Source: a bacterium
GTDB taxonomy: Bacteria; Margulisbacteria; Marinamargulisbacteria; UBA817; JAQBTH01
Length of the DNA: 32,527 nt
Reading direction: 5' to 3'
Assembly (NCBI GenBank): GCA_027623425.1
Contig: JAQBTH010000016.1
Coordinates: 1 to 32,527, forward strand
In this document: piece after piece, positions 32,297 to 32,527 of the stretch
Position numbering within the stretch: the stretch's first letter is position 1
How the letters are laid out: each line of letters opens with the position of its first letter
The notes under the pieces: model-generated
The model's database searches: none
The model's input: the letters and a program-made list of their open reading frames with translations, nothing else
Told to the model about the DNA's origin: nothing
Program-made: the position numbers and the translations under genes

Positions 32297-32527
32297 AAGT
32301 TTGTTTCCCACACTATGTTTGAATACACACCTTGTTTGATTCCTTTACTGTAACGGGATCGAACCGATGAAGGCGCAACATGCGCCACGGCCGCTAGGCC
32401 GAATTATTATAGGATGGGGCCCCCATTAAGTATTCGTAGAAACTTCATGGGGACTGGGCCCGGTTACCTCCACCAAAGTTTGTTTCCCACACTATGTTTG
32501 AATACACACCTTGTTTGATTCCTTTAC
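32280..32527 (+). repeat. 179-bp-period direct repeat copying the tRNA-Ala 3' end
   Basis: Bases 32280-32348 (end of the T arm, acceptor strand, CCA and 52 downstream bases) recur identically at 32459-32527, the window edge, offset 179. The interval holds an inverted, one-base-shorter copy of the T arm (32350-32370 against 32267-32288). Three hairpins follow in a row: GGCGCA/TGCGCC, CGGCC/GGCCG and ATGGGG/CCCCAT. Confidence 0.85.

Overview
This is a bacterial chromosome segment from a lineage I cannot name with confidence. Starts and stops fit the standard bacterial code, with TGA used as a normal stop in many intact genes. Both tRNAs carry an encoded CCA. Several features point away from well-studied Proteobacteria and toward an uncultivated Gram-negative-type lineage; Margulisbacteria-like is a low-confidence guess. 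These are RNase HIII, a membrane-pyrophosphatase homologue, a surface protein with a Bacteroidetes-like sorting-type C-terminus, rsmH outside a division cluster, a GTP/GDP kinase-omega-CoaBC operon and sigma-54.

Layout. 1-2.9 kb (+): the 3' end of a TrpD2/YbiB-type gene, overlapping a translationally coupled pair of U32 proteins of the tRNA-hydroxylation/ubiquinone-hydroxylation superfamily. 2.9-3.8 kb (-): rsmH. 4.0-4.5 kb (+): a small HTH/coiled-coil gene whose promoter carries a perfect palindrome. 4.6-11.3 kb (-): a run of mgtE, short recO, a membrane-pyrophosphatase homologue with a dismantled active site, tpiA, an EVE-domain gene and pyk. 11.5-13.8 kb (+): a sequon-rich two-pass membrane protein and a secreted protein with a sorting-like domain. 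13.9-14.2 kb (-): tRNA-His and a well-signposted 70-residue protein. 14.3-20.9 kb (+): rnhC, gmk, rpoZ, coaBC, htpG, an unknown gene and trpD. 20.9-24.3 kb (-): tsaD, rpoN, a 4-OT tautomerase and ispD. 24.3-27.3 kb (-): two long unknown genes, each apparently broken by one base change. 27.4 kb (+): yggT. 27.7-32.1 kb (-): an ECF sigma factor, its NrsF-type anti-sigma factor, a TPM-domain protein, a secreted unknown, a haem-b-like four-helix membrane protein, lemA and proC. 32.2 kb to the end (+): tRNA-Ala followed by a 179-bp duplication that copies the tRNA 3' end.

Most genes are housekeeping (translation, glycolysis, cofactor and isoprenoid synthesis, RNA polymerase subunits). The accessory interest lies in six places: the pyrophosphatase-like protein without catalytic residues; in-frame palindromic repeats inside tsaD; a TGA exactly at the invariant glycine of a Walker A motif; a G-tract frameshift; the sequon-rich membrane protein; and the tRNA-Ala repeat. 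No CRISPR array, rRNA or recognisable insertion sequence was seen.
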